From the NCBI GenBank assembly GCA_949317995.1, contig OX439040.1:72513972-72577971 (forward strand): 64,000 nt of DNA. Direction: 5' to 3'. This DNA is from Acholoe squamosa (taxonomy: Eukaryota; Annelida; Polychaeta; Phyllodocida; Polynoidae). Positions 60,731-64,000 of this stretch are shown in pieces; position 1 is the stretch's first letter; every line of letters starts with the position of its first letter. The notes beneath the pieces were generated by a model. It ran no database searches. It saw nothing but the letters and a program-made list of their open reading frames with translations, and was not told the DNA's origin. Made by a program: the position numbers and the translations under genes.

Positions 60731-61069
60731 TATGTGAGCCTCAGATGGTCACACAGTTAGTTGTAATTGGAAGAAGATACAAGCTGCTGTGAGAGTGTGA
60801 CAAGGAGTGACGTATGACGTGATTTTGTTATCGGTGTGTCGAGGCACCACGTCAAGAAAATGTACCATGGGTGAATGAGGGCCTCGAATATGGTCTATCA
60901 CTGTGTCCATCACACAGTGTCTCTATCTATTCTAAGGTGCTCCCCACAATCCTCTGATTGATATAATCTCAATTTCTCTTCCTCCTCCCTCTCTTTTTTT
61001 CTTTTAAAGAAGGGATTTAAATAGCCCTAACACCTAGACCTTTTTATAAGCTCAAAAGAAAACTCTGAC

Positions 61070-61150
61070 GAGGCATGAATGCATCCCTAGTAGATAACTC
61101 ACCAATGCTGCATTTGTTTAGTATGTCGACCCCATTGAGGGCTGATGTTG
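61070..61150. mobile_element. TTAA hairpin element fragment
   Basis: GGCATGAATGCATCCCTAG and CTCACCAATGCTGCATT show a decayed module 3. Confidence 0.4.
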
Positions 61151-61296
61151 AGAATACTCAACATCCATGCAGGGGCGGATGTTGAGTATTCTCAACACCA
61201 TGCAGGACCTGGTGTTGAGTATAATTGACATGACTATAATTATTGACATGGCAGCCATTGTTGGAATTGATGGATAGATTTAAGTGAGTTGCTATA

Positions 61297-61483
61297 GTTG
61301 GTTGATTGATTGATTGATTTGTGTTTTACAGCACTTTAGCTGCACTAAGTGGCTATCCCGTGCTTCACAGGTTGATAATTTAACAGAGGAATGTGTCAGT
61401 GCCCGCGCATATGTGCACCACACACATCCTGAGGGGATAGGAAAGAGGAGATATAGACCCTTTTAAGTGGGCTAGGGAAGCCC
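61297..61483 (+). repeat. SINE-like repeat, head B plus common tail
   Basis: The head has GATTGATTGATTGATTTGTG and TTTTACAGCACTTTAGCTGC. The tail is the same as at 55095-55195 with very few differences. Confidence 0.55.
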
Positions 61484-61784
61484 ATGCTATAGTTGGTCTG
61501 ACAACATCGTCAGTCTACGTCAGGGCTGGGGAATTCGAATCTGATGAGTTTAGAGTAATAGAAACAAGGGAAAACGGTCAAAAATTGGATCTACATCATG
61601 GTCACAGTATACCACTTTGCAGGGTATCGCCCCCTGGTAAAGATTCTGGTGAAAATGCAGGCTCCTAGCCGACCAAAATACCCTTATAGCCCGCCCTTAA
61701 TGGGAGTGAGTCTTAAGGGTTTGGTACATCCCAAAAAGTGTCAGAATGGTGCGCCAATGGAGTGTTGGTAAGTTCAATATTGTA

Positions 61785-61940
61785 CAGCATTCGTCACTTT
61801 TTAGGAAGGAGGTAGCATCACTCTGTCACTTTTAATGCCAGCACTGGGAACTTTTGAAATTGGCTGGGTTAGTCAAAACCCCTGCGTCATGACTCCATCT
61901 GTCACTTTTACCCATATGTAGGCACCATAATGACAAAGAA
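61785..61940. repeat. AAAAGTGACG repeat family, copy 3
   Basis: TCGTCACTTTTTAGGAAGGA, CTCTGTCACTTTTAATGCC and GTCACTTTTACCCATATGTA. It is the same family as 20745-20960, in inverse orientation. Confidence 0.5.
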
Positions 61941-62686
61941 ATATGAGCCTGACAGCATACACCATGTATGATGTCATCAGCAGAGGGGTGGTACCTAACA
62001 TAGATAGATGACATGGCCATGGATCCTGTTCTACTTGAAGATGTTGACAATGGGGGAATATACAGAGTAGCCACTCATTGACCAACAAAAATAGATGAGG
62101 AAACCCTTAGCACCATGGCCACATTTCCCCAAGAAATAACCTTGATTTGATTCATGAATATTTACATACACACCCAAAAAAGAAAAAAAAAAAACACCAA
62201 AAAAACAGGAACTCCCATGGGCAGGAAAATATGGCATGTTTGTCAATATAACCATCATGGCCAATGGAAGTTTTCAAAAACTGGGAAAAACAAATATCAT
62301 TGCAGTCTCCGTGAAAACCAGGGTTACAAAACATGTACGACACAGATTTGTGAAATGAGTAGTTTTTTTTTCTTCACCCCCTCCCCCTAGAAAAGCAGAA
62401 CACTTTGTGTGTGCCAACCAAGAAGCGACTCTTGTATTCTTGCGCCAACCACCACTTTTTCCTTGAGGGCACTACAGGTGCACTAGCAGCCCAGGGCGGG
62501 GTAAGGGGAAGCGTAACAAGGTGCAAAAGAGTGATAGGGGAGGTGGGGTTGTGGTTTTGATAAGTGGGGTTATTAAGCGGGTATCTAAAGAGTTGAATAG
62601 ATTATGTGGGTGTGTACCCTCAATACAGGGCTATTTATCTGCCCAGATTACAGTTAATCCTGCTGCTGTTACTTAATCCTTAATCA

Positions 62687-62901
62687 TTAACCCTTTAAGT
62701 GCTGATAGTGCATCAATGCATCATGCATCCTAATGCATGACTGCATCATGCCGACCCTTCAGGGTTGATACTCTCCCGGAGGGTTGGCATGATGCACCGA
62801 TGAGGTGCTGGCGAGCAGACTCGCCACCACTTCATGGGTGCACAATGACGACCAATGGGCATGATGCACTCCTGCATTATAAGTGGTCCTCAGAGGTTTA
62901 A
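62687..62901. mobile_element. TTAA hairpin element, module order 2-1
   Basis: TTAA is at 62687-62690 and 62898-62901, with left end CCCTTTAAGTGCTGATAG. Modules are 2 (GCCGACCCTTCAGGGTTG ... GGAGGGTTGGC) and 1 (GATGAGGTGCTGGCGAGCAG, then its mirror). It lies only 60 bp from the 108 bp satellite. Confidence 0.78.
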
Positions 62902-62962
62902 GAGATCAGACACCAGAGTCTTTGGGTTTGTATAACCTATTCACAACAGGCTTACAGATCAG

Positions 62963-64000
62963 ACCACCTTATATACCCTGTAGTGGCAACATAGGGCCTT
63001 ATTACAGCACCATAGGATACCATAGCCCTGTAAGGCACCAGTCAGCATGATGCATGAATGCAGCCCTGTAACCACCTTATATACCCTGTAGTGGCAACAT
63101 AGGGCCTTACTACAGCACCATAGGATACCATAGCCCTGTAAGGCACCAGTCAGCATGATGCATGAATGCAGCCCTGTAACCACCTTATATACCCTGTAGT
63201 GGCAACATAGGGCCTTACTACAGCACCATAGGATACCATAGTCCTGTAAGGCACCGGTCAGCATGATGCATGAATGCAGCCCTGTAACCACCTTATATAC
63301 CCTGTAGTGGCAACATAGGGCCTTACTACAGCACCATAGGATACCATAGCCCTGTAAGGCACCAGTCAGCATGATGCATGAATGCAGCTCTGTAACCACC
63401 TTATATACCCTGTAGTGGCAACATAGGGCCTTACTACAGCACCATAGGATACCATAGCCCTGTAAGGCACCAGTCAGCATGATGCATGCATGCAGCCCTG
63501 TAACCACCTTATATACCCTGTAGTGGCAACAAAGGGCCTTACTACAGCACCTTATATACCCTGTAGTGGCAACATAGGGCCTTACTACAGCACCATAGGA
63601 TACCATAGTCCTGTAAGGCACCAGTCAGCATGATGCATGCATGCAGCCCTATAACCACCTTATATACCCTGTAGTGGCAACATAGGGCCTTACTACAGCA
63701 CCTTATATACCCTGTAGTGGCAACATAGGGCCTTACTACAGCACCATAGGATACCATAGTCCTGTAAGGCACCAGTCAGCATGATGCATGAATGCAGCCC
63801 TGTAACCACCTTATATACCCTGTAGTGGCAACATAGGGCCTTACTACAGCACCATAGGATACCATAGCCCTGTAAGGCACCAGTCAGCATGATGCATGCA
63901 TGCAGCCCTGTAACCACCTTATATACCCTGTAGTGGCAACATAGGGCCTTACTACAGCACCTTATATACCCTGTAGTGAAAACATAGGGCCTTACTACAG
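62963..64000. repeat. 108 bp satellite array running off the window end
   Basis: Units start at 62963, 63071, 63179, 63287, 63395 and 63503 (period 108) and then mix full units with roughly 46 bp truncated ones. Units are almost identical. Each includes GTCAGCATGATGCATGAATG and CAGCCCTGTA, a half of hairpin module 3 of the TTAA element. As 108 is divisible by three, one minus-strand frame stays open with a 36-residue Cys-rich period (ILWCCSKALCCHYRVYKVV). It is probably not a gene. Confidence 0.95.

Larger units (their letters stand above)
54184..62962 (-). other. Upstream intron of NF-kB (at least 9.8 kb in window), repeat-filled
   Basis: No exon resembling the Rel homology domain (DNA-binding loop, dimerisation sheet or basic nuclear localisation end) could be read on the minus strand. 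The stretch holds TTAA hairpin elements, SINE-like tails, TATAAGGCGC-type elements, homopolymers (for example at 57105-57140) and low-complexity DNA. A short exon could have been missed. Confidence 0.5.

Noticed and set aside
61530-61545. AATTCGAATCT resembling a tRNA B box
   Set aside because: There is no A box at the right distance and no cloverleaf, so no tRNA gene is supported.

Overview
The window is animal nuclear DNA. It has spliced genes with GT-AG introns, long AT-rich noncoding stretches, microsatellites and a very high load of short inverted-repeat DNA elements. The one securely identified gene has the architecture of a bilaterian class I NF-kB (p105/p100) precursor. The compact, repeat-laced layout suggests a marine invertebrate. 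A repeat with the motif GTTTAACGCC after GTGAGTGAG reminded me of repeats common in molluscs and their relatives, but the sequence alone does not fix the clade.

Right half (44.76-54.18 kb, minus strand): eleven consecutive exons with matching phases encode the last 943 residues of the NF-kB precursor. They run from a short glycine-rich region, through an unusually large glutamine/proline-rich exon (434 codons with QQxFSPGA-type repeats) and six canonical ankyrin repeats plus a degenerate seventh broken by an acidic insert, to a death domain and a short tail. The Rel homology (DNA-binding and dimerisation) exons are not recognisable between 54.18 kb and the window end, so they probably lie beyond 64 kb behind an intron of at least 9.8 kb. 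In this family the glycine-rich region limits proteasomal processing to the p50/p52-like half, while the ankyrin and death domains retain and control it.

Left half (1-44 kb): there is no confidently assigned gene. A housekeeping-type promoter is visible at 15.2 kb (perfect NRF-1 palindrome, YY1-type ATG context, short first coding exon with a donor). There are weak candidate exons at 0.7, 4.0 and 30.3 kb on the plus strand.

The rest is dominated by foldback elements. The most notable is a TTAA-flanked family with more than twenty copies or fragments. Its body is a chain of separate hairpin modules between inverted termini (CCCTTTAAGG), in different module combinations. Others are a 2.25 kb foldback made of CCTATCCCTCA-like repeats (17.7-19.9 kb), a 349 bp Mutator-like foldback with a 9 bp target duplication (16.0 kb), a 902 bp AAACATGTTTAG-rich foldback (4.4 kb), two PIF/Harbinger-like elements (29.8 and 38.1 kb) and a hAT-like element whose edge abuts an NF-kB 5' splice site (54.0 kb). 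Two satellite families are present: a 56 bp unit in three loci with arrays of opposite orientation (21.9, 34.0-34.7 and 35.8-37.3 kb), and a 108 bp unit at 62.96-64.0 kb that contains half of one hairpin module of the TTAA element.

No retrovirus-like, LTR or capsid-bearing element and no broken toxin gene was recognised.
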